Assembly: GCF_014635665.1 (NCBI RefSeq)
Contig: NZ_BMDG01000014.1
Coordinates: 1 to 64,000, forward strand
DNA from: Isoptericola cucumis
Lineage (GTDB): Bacteria > Actinomycetota > Actinomycetes > Actinomycetales > Cellulomonadaceae
Length of the DNA: 64,000 bases
Direction: 5' to 3'
Position 1 is the first letter of the stretch, and every line of letters begins with the position of its first letter. Position numbers and translations under genes: made by a program. The notes beneath the pieces are model-generated. The model made no database searches. It was not told the origin of the DNA and saw only the letters and a program-made list of their open reading frames with translations. Positions 1 through 8,005 of this stretch are shown in pieces.

Positions 1-31
1 GGGGTGGGTGCGGTCGGGGTGGGTGCGGTCA
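1..31 (-). repeat. 15-bp tandem repeat abutting the rbsK stop
   Basis: Two exact copies of GGGGTGGGTGCGGTC lie at 1-15 and 16-30, and the second runs into the ribokinase stop codon (TCA at 29-31 on the plus strand). The array is cut by the window edge, so the true copy number is unknown. It is one of six such stop-adjacent arrays in the window, each with its own unit. Confidence 0.8.
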
Positions 32-946
32 GCCGGAGGCCGCGAGCCGCGCGACCTCCGCGACGGCGGGCACGGCCTCCTGCGCCCCTCGGCGGGTCAC
101 CGCCAGGGCGCCGGCGGCGGCGGCGAGCCGGGCCGCGTCGGGCAGGCTCCGGCCCTGGGCGAGGCCGGCGGCGAGCACGCCGCAGTAGGTGTCGCCCGCG
201 CCGGTGGTGTCGACGGCGCGGACGGAGAACGCCGGCACGCGTACGGCCGGCTGGCCACGACGGGCGACCAGGCTGCCCGCGCCGCCGAGGGTCACGACGA
301 CCGCCGGGACGCGCTCGAGCAGCCCCGCGGCGAGCGCCTCGGGGCCGCCGCCCGCCGCCCGGCCGCTCGGGCCGCTCAGGTCCGCCGCCTCGTGCTCGTT
401 GACGACGAGCACGTCGACGGCTGCCCACAGCGCGTCGGGCAGCGATCGGGACGGCGCCGCGTTGAGCACCAGGAGGGCGCCCGGCCGCCGCGCGGCGGCC
501 GCCGCCAGGACGACCTCGACCGGGACCTCCAGCTGGGCGAGCACGACGTCCGCCGCGGCGATCCGCCGCTCCTGCGGTTGCTGGACCTCCAGGTGCGAGT
601 TCGCGCCGGGGGCGACGACGATCGCGTTCTCGCCGTCGGGCGACACGGTGATGAGCGCCGTGCCGGTGGGCACGTCGACGCGCCAGACCAGGTCGGTGCG
701 CACGCCCGAGCGCTGCAGCGACGCGAAGAGCAGCTCGGCCGACTCGTCCCGGCCGACGGCGCCCACGAACGTGGTCTCCGCTCCCCCGGCCCGCGCGGCG
801 CCGACGGCCTGGTTGGCGCCCTTGCCGCCGGGGCTGCGGCGCAGGTCGCCGCCGAGGATCGTCTCGCCGCCGGCCGGGTGGCGCGGCACGGCGACGACGA
901 GGTCGACGTTCGCCGACCCGACCACGACCACCCGTCCGTCGCTCAC
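29..946 (-). CDS. rbsK: ribokinase (PfkB family)
   Basis: Phosphorylates ribose to ribose 5-phosphate in the cytoplasm, feeding the pentose phosphate pathway. The 305-residue protein has the N-terminal VGSANVDLV strand, the ribokinase signature GGKGANQAVGAARAG near residue 40, and the C-terminal DTTGAGDTYCG motif whose aspartate is the catalytic base of the family. Length is normal. The GTG start at 946 overlaps the stop of the preceding glycohydrolase (GTGA), so translation is probably coupled. It is the last gene of the LacI-controlled operon, and its presence argues that the operon ends in free ribose. Specificity for ribose over related sugars is inferred from the signature. Confidence 0.9.
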   Translation of the reverse strand: MSDGRVVVVGSANVDLVVAVPRHPAGGETILGGDLRRSPGGKGANQAVGAARAGGAETTFVGAVGRDESAELLFASLQRSGVRTDLVWRVDVPTGTALITVSPDGENAIVVAPGANSHLEVQQPQERRIAAADVVLAQLEVPVEVVLAAAAARRPGALLVLNAAPSRSLPDALWAAVDVLVVNEHEAADLSGPSGRAAGGGPEALAAGLLERVPAVVVTLGGAGSLVARRGQPAVRVPAFSVRAVDTTGAGDTYCGVLAAGLAQGRSLPDAARLAAAAGALAVTRRGAQEAVPAVAEVARLAASG

Positions 947-2352
947 GACCGGCCTCCCTCGTGCGTCGGCCCGGTGCCCGGGACGCCTCCCGGGTGCTCC
1001 GCGTGCGCGAGGCTCACCGTCCGGGCGGCGAGGTCCGCGATGCGCCGCTCGCCCCCCGGCAGCGACGTCGCGATCCGCCCGTCGAGCGGCGCGGTCCACG
1101 CCTCGCCGATCCCGGCGACGCCGCGCAGCGCGCCCACGACCCCGCCGACGGTGGCCGCCGCGGAGTCCGTGTCCCAGCCTGCCGTCACCGCGACGGAGAC
1201 GCTCGTGGTGAAGTCCCCGCGCCCGGCGGACAGGGCGTAGGCGACGACGGCCGCGTTGTGCAGGACGTGCACCCAGTGCAGGTCGCCGTAGGCGGCGTGC
1301 AGCCGGTCCAGGTCGGCACGCACGGCCGCCTCGCCGCCGTCGGACGCGGCGCCGAGGTCGCGGCCCAGGGCCAGGGCGCCCGCCAGGCGGCTGCCCGGGG
1401 GCACGACGGCGCCGGCCGCGTCGAGCACCTGCTCGACGTCGTCGCACACCGTCGCCGCGGAGGCGAGCCCCGCGGCCCACATCGCCCCGTACACACCGTT
1501 GCGGGTGTGGCTCAGCCGGGCGTCGGTCCACGCCAACCGGGCCGCCTCCCGCACGTCGCCGGGGGTGACCCAGCCGAGGACGTCGGTGCGGATGAGGGCC
1601 CCGATCCACTCCCGGAAGGGATTGTGGTGCGTCGCCGTCTCGGGCACGGGCCGCGCGTCGAGGACGTTGCGGTACGCCGCGCGCTCGGCCGTGAACGACC
1701 GCCCGGCCGGCATCAGGTCGAGCCAGAGCTGGGCGACGTCGTCCGTCGTGAAGTCCCGCCCGCGGGCGGTGAGCAGCTCGAGCGCGAGGATCGGGTAGTT
1801 GAGGTCGTCGTCCTCGGGCATCCCGTCGATGTTCTCCTCGAGGGACGTCGGGGCCGAGCGGCGGTTCCACGGCCACCGGGCGGCGACGTCGTCGGGCAGC
1901 CCGACGGCGGTGAACCACCGGTCCAGGGGCCAGCGGCCGGTGGCGCGCAGGATCTCCTCGATGCCCTCGCGCGGGATCTTCTCGACGGGCTTGCCGAGCA
2001 GGCAGCCGGCGGCCCGGCCCGTCCAGGCGCCGAGCACGCGGTCGTGGAGGCCGGCGCCGGGGGCCGGCAGCGGGGGCGCGGGCGCCAGCAGCGCGACGAT
2101 CGCGTCCCAGTCGTCGGGCTCGTCGGGGGCCGGGGCCGCGGGCCGGGCGTCGAGCTCGTCGAGCAGGGTCCGGGCCAGCGCGCGCAGCGCAGGCGTCGCG
2201 GGCACCGGCCCGGCGCCGCTCACCGCGGGCTCCGGGTCTCCCCCGGCGGCCACCCAGCGCTCGCGCACGTCCGCGGTCTCCTTGCCCTCCGCGGCGGACT
2301 GCACGAGCTCGTGCGCGAGCAGGTCCTCCGGCTGCGCCCAGGTGAGCCTCAT
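943..2352 (-). CDS. ADP-ribosylglycohydrolase family protein (second paralogue)
   Basis: A 469-residue member of the DraG/ADP-ribosylglycohydrolase family, enzymes that cleave glycosidic bonds to ribose using metal ions. An N-terminal extension of about 110 residues precedes the core (DRVLGAWTGRAAGCLLGKPVE). The first metal motif reads PEDDDLNY in place of the usual TDDT; the second, WDTDSAAATVGG, is intact near the C-terminus. ATGA overlap with the upstream paralogue and GTGA overlap with rbsK place it inside the operon. The substrate is unknown. The altered first motif suggests a different ligand from its neighbour rather than redundancy, which is inference. Confidence 0.8.
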   Translation of the reverse strand: MRLTWAQPEDLLAHELVQSAAEGKETADVRERWVAAGGDPEPAVSGAGPVPATPALRALARTLLDELDARPAAPAPDEPDDWDAIVALLAPAPPLPAPGAGLHDRVLGAWTGRAAGCLLGKPVEKIPREGIEEILRATGRWPLDRWFTAVGLPDDVAARWPWNRRSAPTSLEENIDGMPEDDDLNYPILALELLTARGRDFTTDDVAQLWLDLMPAGRSFTAERAAYRNVLDARPVPETATHHNPFREWIGALIRTDVLGWVTPGDVREAARLAWTDARLSHTRNGVYGAMWAAGLASAATVCDDVEQVLDAAGAVVPPGSRLAGALALGRDLGAASDGGEAAVRADLDRLHAAYGDLHWVHVLHNAAVVAYALSAGRGDFTTSVSVAVTAGWDTDSAAATVGGVVGALRGVAGIGEAWTAPLDGRIATSLPGGERRIADLAARTVSLAHAEHPGGVPGTGPTHEGGRS

Positions 2353-3548
2353 GCCGGCTCCCCCACGGAGTCGCGGCCCGCGTCCGGGACCGCGTCGCCG
2401 AGCGCGTCGACGGCCGCGAGGCGCGCGCGGGCCCGGTCGGCGTCGGCGCGCACGATGTCGGCCGCCGCGGACGCCATCAGCCGCCCCGTGGCGCGGACGT
2501 CCATCTTGCTCGCCTCCTCGATCTCGTCGAGCCACTGAGTCGGCACGACGCCGCTGCCGCCCAGACCGGCGGCGACCGCGCCCGCCATCACGGCGATGGA
2601 GTCGGCGTCGCGCCCGTAGTTGACGGCGGCGAGCACCGACCCGCGATAGTCGCCCCGGTGCGCCAGCAGGAGCCCGAGCGCCACCGGCAGCTCCTCGATC
2701 GACTTCGTCCGCGACGGCCGGCGGGCGTCCATCGACATCTGCCGGTACTGCGGGCCGACCGAGTCGAACGGAGCGACGGTCTCGCGCACCATGCGCGCCA
2801 GAGCGCGCTCCTCCTCGTCGGTGGTGGGCGGCGTCGTCCAGCCGTCGAAGGCCTCGACGACGGCGTGCAGCGCGGCGGCCGTGCCGTCGTGGGCGACGTC
2901 CAGCGCGGCGGCCACCACGTCGTCGAGCGTGGCGCCCGGCGCGACGGCCGCCGCGACCATCGCCGCGAAGACGCCGGCCGCCTCGCGGCCGTAGCTCGCC
3001 TGGTGCGCGCCCGTGAGGTCGATCGCCTCGGCGTACGCGCCGCGCGGATCGCCCGGGTTCGCGAGCCCGACGGGCGCGACGTACATCGCAGCTCCGCAGT
3101 TCACGACGTTGCCCACGCCCGCCTCGCGCGGGTCGACGTGCCCGTAGTGCAGCCGCGCCACCATCCACTTCTCGGCCAGGAACACGCGCTGCAGCAGCAG
3201 CGCCGTCGTCTCCAGCTCGGGGATCCAGCGCGGCTCGCCGATCATCAGCGGCACGAGGTCCTCCGCGACGGCGTAGGCGTCGAGGTGGCTGCGCCGCTTG
3301 GCGTACACCTCCACCACCGCCCGGGTCATGAGGGTGTCGTCGGTGATGTGCCCGTCGCCCTTGTGGTACGGCGCGATGGGTCGGGCGTCCCGCCAGTTCG
3401 GGTACCAGGGGCCCACGATGCCGGTCACCCGGCCGCCGTGGCGCTCCTCGATCTGCTCGGGGGTCCAGCCCTCGACGGCGCCGCCCAGCGCGTCGCCCAC
3501 GGCGGCGCCGGTGATCACGGCCACCGATCGGTCGTCCAGCCAGGTCAC
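2349..3548 (-). CDS. ADP-ribosylglycohydrolase family protein (first paralogue)
   Basis: A 399-residue DraG-type hydrolase with both metal-binding signatures: GHITDDTLM around residues 67-75 and GRDADSIAVMAG in the C-terminal third. Known family members remove ADP-ribose from proteins or hydrolyse ADP-ribosyl and related ribosides. Beside a sugar ABC importer and a ribokinase, a catabolic role releasing ribose from an imported riboside is more likely than protein de-modification. The GTG start at 3548 is chosen for the GAGGAGA ribosome-binding sequence just upstream; the stop overlaps the next start (ATGA). Confidence 0.83.
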   Translation of the reverse strand: MTWLDDRSVAVITGAAVGDALGGAVEGWTPEQIEERHGGRVTGIVGPWYPNWRDARPIAPYHKGDGHITDDTLMTRAVVEVYAKRRSHLDAYAVAEDLVPLMIGEPRWIPELETTALLLQRVFLAEKWMVARLHYGHVDPREAGVGNVVNCGAAMYVAPVGLANPGDPRGAYAEAIDLTGAHQASYGREAAGVFAAMVAAAVAPGATLDDVVAAALDVAHDGTAAALHAVVEAFDGWTTPPTTDEEERALARMVRETVAPFDSVGPQYRQMSMDARRPSRTKSIEELPVALGLLLAHRGDYRGSVLAAVNYGRDADSIAVMAGAVAAGLGGSGVVPTQWLDEIEEASKMDVRATGRLMASAAADIVRADADRARARLAAVDALGDAVPDAGRDSVGEPA

Positions 3549-3571
3549 GGGTCTCTCCTCGTCGTCCTTGC

Positions 3572-3657
3572 GGGGCGCGCGTCTCGCGCCCCGGGGGCCC
3601 GCACCTGATGAACGGGTGCGGGCCGGTCTCGGGTGCGGGCGGCTCGTGCCCGCACCC
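3572..3657 (-). other. three consecutive hairpins downstream of the solute-binding protein gene
   Basis: Three GC-rich inverted repeats fill the gap between the binding-protein gene and the glycohydrolase genes: arms 3572-3579/3585-3592 (8 bp), 3596-3605/3615-3624 (10 bp) and 3631-3640/3648-3657 (10 bp). No T-run follows, so full termination is doubtful. Partial termination or mRNA protection after an abundant binding-protein message is the usual role of such structures. The 12-base string CGGGTGCGGGC plus its preceding T also recurs as a direct repeat 17 bases apart. Confidence 0.55.
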
Positions 3658-3661
3658 GGCG

Positions 3662-4936
3662 TCAGCTCGTGATCTCGTCCCACCCGCTGGTCAGCTGGTC
3701 GGCGAGCTCGTCGGCGTCGATCTCCTGCGCGAGGTAGCGCTGGTAGGCGGGGGTGGCCACCGTGTCCTTCCACTGCGCGTACGCGTCCACGAACAGGTAC
3801 GGCGCCGAGGAGAAGTGCTGGCCCGAGGCCAGGATCGTGTCCCAGCCGTTCTCGTCGCCGAGGTTCTTCCGCATCAGCTCTTGGGCCGAGGTCGTGGCCG
3901 GGATGAGGGCGTCCGCCTCGTTCAGAGCCGCGAGGTTCTCCGCCTCCGTGAAGAACTCGATGAACGCGGCCGACTCCTCGACGTGCTCGGAGTCGATGTT
4001 GACCGACAGGGTCTGCGGGTTGGCCGCCTGGCCCGAGCCCGCCGGGCCCTCCAGCGGCGGGAGCACCACCCAGTCCATGTCCTTCGGCGCGTCCTTGGCG
4101 ATGTTCGCCGCCTGGTAGGAGCCCTGCACCGTCATCGCGGTCTGGCCGGCGTAGAAGGACGCGATCGACTCGGAGCCGGACTGCGTGAGGGTGACCGGCA
4201 GGATCGACTCGTCCTCGTACGCCATCTGGTCGACGAGCTCCGGCAGGGCCATCTCGCCCTCCCCGACGGTGATCTGCGCGTCGGCGCCGGAGCCGGTGAA
4301 GAACTCGCCGCCGAAGCCGGGCGCCATCGTCATGAACGTCGCGGTCGGGCTGGACAGCCCCCAGCCGAGCCCGTAGGTCTCGCCCTTCGTGGTGGCCTTG
4401 GCGATCTCGCGCAGCTCGTCCCACGTCATCGTCTCCCCGGTGGGGATGTCGACGCCCGCGTCCTGGAGCAGCTTCTTGTTCGCGAAGACCATGTAGGACT
4501 GCAGCTCCGTCGGGTAGGCGACGACCTGGTCGTCCACCGTCACCGAGTCGAGCACGCCTTCGGGGATGTCGGCGCGGCGCTCGTCGGACATGTGCTCCGA
4601 CAGGTCCGCGAGGTAGCCGTCCCGGGCGAACGGGACGATGCTCGCGGCCTCGTAGTGGATGATGTCCGGCGCGGCGCCGCCGTTGAACTGCGTGATGAGC
4701 TTGTCGTAGACGCCGTCCCAGCCGGTCGGGACGATCTCGACCTGCACGTCGGGGTGGGCGTCGTTCCACTCCCCGACGATCTTCTCGGTCGCCTCGATGG
4801 CCGCCGGCTGGTCGGACAGCGACTGGAACTCCAGCGTCACGGGGCCGTCGTCCCCGTCGCCGCCGCCCGAGCAGGAGGCGACGAGCAGGGTCGTGACCGT
4901 GAGGCATGCGGCGATGGACACTCCACGAGTCTTCAT
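3662..4936 (-). CDS. ABC transporter sugar-binding lipoprotein (family 1)
   Basis: Extracytoplasmic receptor that delivers its sugar to the two permeases encoded just upstream. The 424-residue precursor has a signal peptide ending in the lipobox VASC, so it should be lipid-anchored. The mature part has the family 1 pattern (EATEKIVGEWNDAHPDVQVEIV, then TMTWDELREIAKATT). The ATG at 4936 follows a GGAGAAAGG ribosome-binding site. No ATPase gene lies in the operon, so a shared MsiK/UgpC-type ATPase elsewhere must energise import, as is common in actinobacteria. The ligand is not predictable from sequence; downstream genes suggest a ribose-containing compound. Confidence 0.88.
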   Translation of the reverse strand: MKTRGVSIAACLTVTTLLVASCSGGGDGDDGPVTLEFQSLSDQPAAIEATEKIVGEWNDAHPDVQVEIVPTGWDGVYDKLITQFNGGAAPDIIHYEAASIVPFARDGYLADLSEHMSDERRADIPEGVLDSVTVDDQVVAYPTELQSYMVFANKKLLQDAGVDIPTGETMTWDELREIAKATTKGETYGLGWGLSSPTATFMTMAPGFGGEFFTGSGADAQITVGEGEMALPELVDQMAYEDESILPVTLTQSGSESIASFYAGQTAMTVQGSYQAANIAKDAPKDMDWVVLPPLEGPAGSGQAANPQTLSVNIDSEHVEESAAFIEFFTEAENLAALNEADALIPATTSAQELMRKNLGDENGWDTILASGQHFSSAPYLFVDAYAQWKDTVATPAYQRYLAQEIDADELADQLTSGWDEITS

Positions 4937-5012
4937 GGGTCTGCCTTTCTCCGGAGGAGGTGGTGGTGGACTGCTGGGGTCGTGCGGAAAGGTGCGGGCA
5001 GGTGCGCTGGGC

Positions 5013-5852
5013 TCAGCCCTTGACGGCGCCGGCCATGAGGCCACCCGTGAGCTTCTTCTGCATGATCGAGAAGAAGACGATGCTGGGGATCGCGGCCAGG
5101 AAGGAGCCCGCCGCGAGCGGACCGAGCGCGACCTTGCCCTCGCCGCCGATGAACGAGGTCAGCGTGATCGGCAGGGTGTAGTTCTCGGGCGACTGGAGCA
5201 GCACGAGCGCGAAGAAGAACTCGTTCCACGAGGACACGAAGCTGAACATCGCGGTGGCGACGATCCCGGGCGCGAGCAGCGGGAAGACGATCCGGCGCAG
5301 CACGGACAGCCGGCTCGCGCCGTCCATCGACCCCGCCTCCTCCAGCTCCGTCGGGATCCCGGCGACGTACCCCTGCAGCATCCACAGCGCGAACGGGAGC
5401 GTGTACGTGGTGTGCACCAGGGTCAGGCCGACGAGGCTGTCGGTGAGGTTCATCGTCCGCAGGATGAGGAACAGCGGCAGGATGATGAGGATCACCGGGA
5501 AGACCTGGCTCACCAGGATCCAGCCGACGCCGGCGACCCGGAAGGCGCCCTTCAGCCGGGCGAGCACGTACGCCGCCGGCATGGCGATGAGGATCACCAG
5601 GGCCGTGGAGGTGAGTGCCACGACCGCGCTGTTCGCGGCCGAGCGCACGAGCCCCTGGCGGGCCAGCGCGTCGGAGTAGTTCTGCCAGTGCCACTCGGAC
5701 GGCAGCAGGCTCACGGTGAGCGAGTTGAGCTCCCCGGACGACTTCACGGACGCGGAGATCAGCCACAGCAGCGGGAAGCCGAGGAAGACGATGTAGCAGG
5801 CCAGCGCCACGTACTGGGCGGGCCGGACCAACGGTCGGGCAACGGTGCGCAT
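5013..5852 (-). CDS. carbohydrate ABC transporter permease (MalG type)
   Basis: Inner-membrane permease of 279 residues with six predicted membrane segments. The EAA loop EEAGSMDGASRLSVLRRIVF, which docks on the ATPase, lies in the C-terminal half. The start at 5852 (MRTVARPL) leaves a 4-base gap after the partner permease; an in-frame start at 5885 would overlap the partner by 29 bases and was not chosen. It pairs with the permease at 5857-6819 and the binding protein at 3662-4936. Confidence 0.88.
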   Translation of the reverse strand: MRTVARPLVRPAQYVALACYIVFLGFPLLWLISASVKSSGELNSLTVSLLPSEWHWQNYSDALARQGLVRSAANSAVVALTSTALVILIAMPAAYVLARLKGAFRVAGVGWILVSQVFPVILIILPLFLILRTMNLTDSLVGLTLVHTTYTLPFALWMLQGYVAGIPTELEEAGSMDGASRLSVLRRIVFPLLAPGIVATAMFSFVSSWNEFFFALVLLQSPENYTLPITLTSFIGGEGKVALGPLAAGSFLAAIPSIVFFSIMQKKLTGGLMAGAVKG

Positions 5853-5856
5853 CGGC

Positions 5857-6819
5857 TCAGCCCTTCTGCACGGCGCGGTCGTCACGGAACTGCGACCGCA
5901 GGTAGACGGCGAGGAGGAGGACGACCACGACGACCAGGACGACGCCCATGGCGGCCGCGTACCCGATGTTGCGGTTCTTGAACGCCTCGAGGTACGTGAA
6001 CAGCATCGGCAGCATCGTCCGGCCGCCCGGTCCGCCCTCGGTGAGGACGTAGACCAGCGAGAACGAGTTGAAGTTCCAGATGAAGTTCAGCGACGTGATC
6101 GAGGCGACGATCGGCCGCAGGCTCGGCCAGGTGACGGCGGTGAAGCGCCGCCAGGCGCCGGCGCCGTCCATGGACGCGGCCTCGTGCAGCTCGCCGGGGA
6201 TCTGCTGCAGGCCCGCGAGCAGCGTGACCGTGGTCTGGGGCATGCCCACCCAGACCCCGACCACGATCACCGCGGGCAGCGCGGTGGAGAAGTCGGCGAG
6301 CCAGTTGATGTCGTCCGGCAGGCCCAGCGCCCCGAGCAACGCGTTGAGCGGCCCCGCGTTGGGCGAGTAGATCATCTTCCACATGATCGCCACGACGACC
6401 GGGGGCATCGCCCACGGGATGAGCGCCAGGACGCGCGTGAGGCTCTGCAGCCGCAGCCCGGAGTTCAGCAGCTGCGCGAGGCCGAGCGCCAGGACGAGCT
6501 GCAGGATCGTCACCGAGACGGCCCAGATCATGCCGATCCGGAACGAGTCCCAGAAGAACGAGTTGCCGGCGAGCCGCACGAAGTTGTCGACGCCGACGAA
6601 CTCGTAGTCCGGGTGGCGCACGAGGCGGGCGTCGGTGAAGGCGAGCGCGATCCCCATGACGAGGGGGGCCACGCTGAGCACGAGGATCGGCAGCAGGGAC
6701 GGCATCACGAGCGCCGCCGCCTCGCGGCGGCGGGCGCGCTCCATGCCGCCGCGCCGGCGCGTGGGGCGCACGGGCCCGCCCGGGGCGGACGCCGTCGTGG
6801 TGGGGGCCGGGGCGGTCAT
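5857..6819 (-). CDS. carbohydrate ABC transporter permease (MalF type)
   Basis: A 320-residue permease beginning with a basic, proline-rich cytoplasmic tail (about 35 residues) followed by six membrane segments. The EAA loop HEAASMDGAGAWRRFTAVTW is clear. Its start codon overlaps the lacI stop by one base (TGATG), so regulator and transporter are co-transcribed and probably translationally coupled. It forms the heterodimeric channel with the neighbouring MalG-type permease. Confidence 0.88.
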   Translation of the reverse strand: MTAPAPTTTASAPGGPVRPTRRRGGMERARRREAAALVMPSLLPILVLSVAPLVMGIALAFTDARLVRHPDYEFVGVDNFVRLAGNSFFWDSFRIGMIWAVSVTILQLVLALGLAQLLNSGLRLQSLTRVLALIPWAMPPVVVAIMWKMIYSPNAGPLNALLGALGLPDDINWLADFSTALPAVIVVGVWVGMPQTTVTLLAGLQQIPGELHEAASMDGAGAWRRFTAVTWPSLRPIVASITSLNFIWNFNSFSLVYVLTEGGPGGRTMLPMLFTYLEAFKNRNIGYAAAMGVVLVVVVVLLLAVYLRSQFRDDRAVQKG

Positions 6820-7859
6820 CACGCACCCTCCTTGGTCGGGCCGGTGGTCCCGGCGGTGGACTCGCGCACGAGCAGCCGCGGGCCGATGGCGACGTGCTGC
6901 GCCGCGGCCGCGTCGCCGGCGAGCCGGTCGAGCATCAGGCGCGCTGCCGCGCGCCCGCGCTCGGCGGAACCCAGGGACACGCTCGTGAGGCTGGGCTCGT
7001 ACACCCGGCCGATCTCGGTGTCGTCCATGCCGGTCACCGCGACGTCCGTGGGCACGCCGAGGCCGCGCTCCCGGGCGGCCCGCACGGCGCCGATGGCGAG
7101 CAGGTCGTTGGCCGCCACGATCGCGTCGGGGCGGGCCGAGCCGTCCTGGGGGTCCAGCAGCCGCCGCGCCGCGGCGAGGCCGGCGGCGACGGTGAAGTCG
7201 TCGGCGAGCGCGCGGGTGCCCGTGCCGTCGCTCCCCTCGCGGCCGGTCGCCGCGTCGAAGCCGCGCTGCCGCGCCCGGCCGGGGGTCGTGTCCAGCGGGC
7301 CGTTGAGGAAGGCGATCCGCCGGCGGCCCAGGCCCTGCAGGTGCCGGACCGCCTGGCCGATGCCGCCCGCCGAGTCCGTGGACACCGAGTCGATGCCCTG
7401 CTCGTCGAGGGCCCGGCCGATGACGACCACGGGCACGGGGGCGCTGCGGATCTCCTCGACGAGGGCGTCGTCGGTGCGCAGGGGGCTCACGACGAGGCCG
7501 TCGACGAACCGGCTCCCGAGGCTCCGCACGAGCTCGCTGGTGGAGTCGACCGTGGGCCCCGTCGACAGGACGACGACGCGGAAGCCGTGCGGCTCGAGGA
7601 CCTCGTGGATCGCCGTCATCATCTCGACGTAGACGGGGTTGCCGATGTCGGCCACGGCGAACGCGACCTGGAACGTCTTCTTCATCCGCAGCGAGCGTCC
7701 GGTCACGTCCGGGCTGTACCCGAGCTCGTCGGCCGCGGCGCGCACGCGCTCGACCATCGCCGGGCTGGCCCCGGTGCCGTGCAGTGCCCGCGACGTCGAC
7801 GCGAGGGAGACCCCGGCATGGCGGGCCACCTCGATCAACGTGGCGCGTGTTGACGTCAC
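6819..7859 (-). CDS. LacI-family transcriptional regulator
   Basis: A 346-residue repressor: helix-turn-helix at the N-terminus (TLIEVARHAGVSLASTSRALHG), hinge helix GRSLRMKK, then a periplasmic-binding-protein-like effector domain with the usual NDLLAIGAVRAARERG stretch. It is the first gene of its operon, and two palindromes with the LacI/GalR consensus lie just upstream (7890-7937). Autoregulation and control of the transporter, glycohydrolases and ribokinase follow directly. The effector is unknown; a ribose derivative is the natural guess. Confidence 0.9.
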   Translation of the reverse strand: MTSTRATLIEVARHAGVSLASTSRALHGTGASPAMVERVRAAADELGYSPDVTGRSLRMKKTFQVAFAVADIGNPVYVEMMTAIHEVLEPHGFRVVVLSTGPTVDSTSELVRSLGSRFVDGLVVSPLRTDDALVEEIRSAPVPVVVIGRALDEQGIDSVSTDSAGGIGQAVRHLQGLGRRRIAFLNGPLDTTPGRARQRGFDAATGREGSDGTGTRALADDFTVAAGLAAARRLLDPQDGSARPDAIVAANDLLAIGAVRAARERGLGVPTDVAVTGMDDTEIGRVYEPSLTSVSLGSAERGRAAARLMLDRLAGDAAAAQHVAIGPRLLVRESTAGTTGPTKEGA

Positions 7860-7889
7860 TGTCGTTCCACCTCATCGTCGACGCTGAAC

Positions 7890-7937
7890 TGGAAACGTTT
7901 CCAACACGGCCTGACCAGGAACGCTGGAAACGTTTCC
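7890..7937 (-). promoter_or_regulatory. twin LacI-type operators upstream of lacI operon
   Basis: Two copies of the perfect 12-bp palindrome GGAAACGTTTCC lie at 7891-7902 and 7926-7937, the first extended to 14 bp by flanking T/A. Centres are 35 bp apart. The central CG and A/T-flanked arms match the known LacI/GalR operator class. A weak -35-like TTGGAA on the minus strand lies inside the promoter-proximal copy, so bound repressor would block the lacI promoter. The next upstream gene also reads leftward, so the sites serve only the lacI operon. Confidence 0.85.
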
Positions 7938-8005
7938 GAATGGCGTCAGACTGGCACTCGGCACGATCGGCTGTCAAGCGTCCCGGTCGGGGACGACCGC
8001 GGAGG

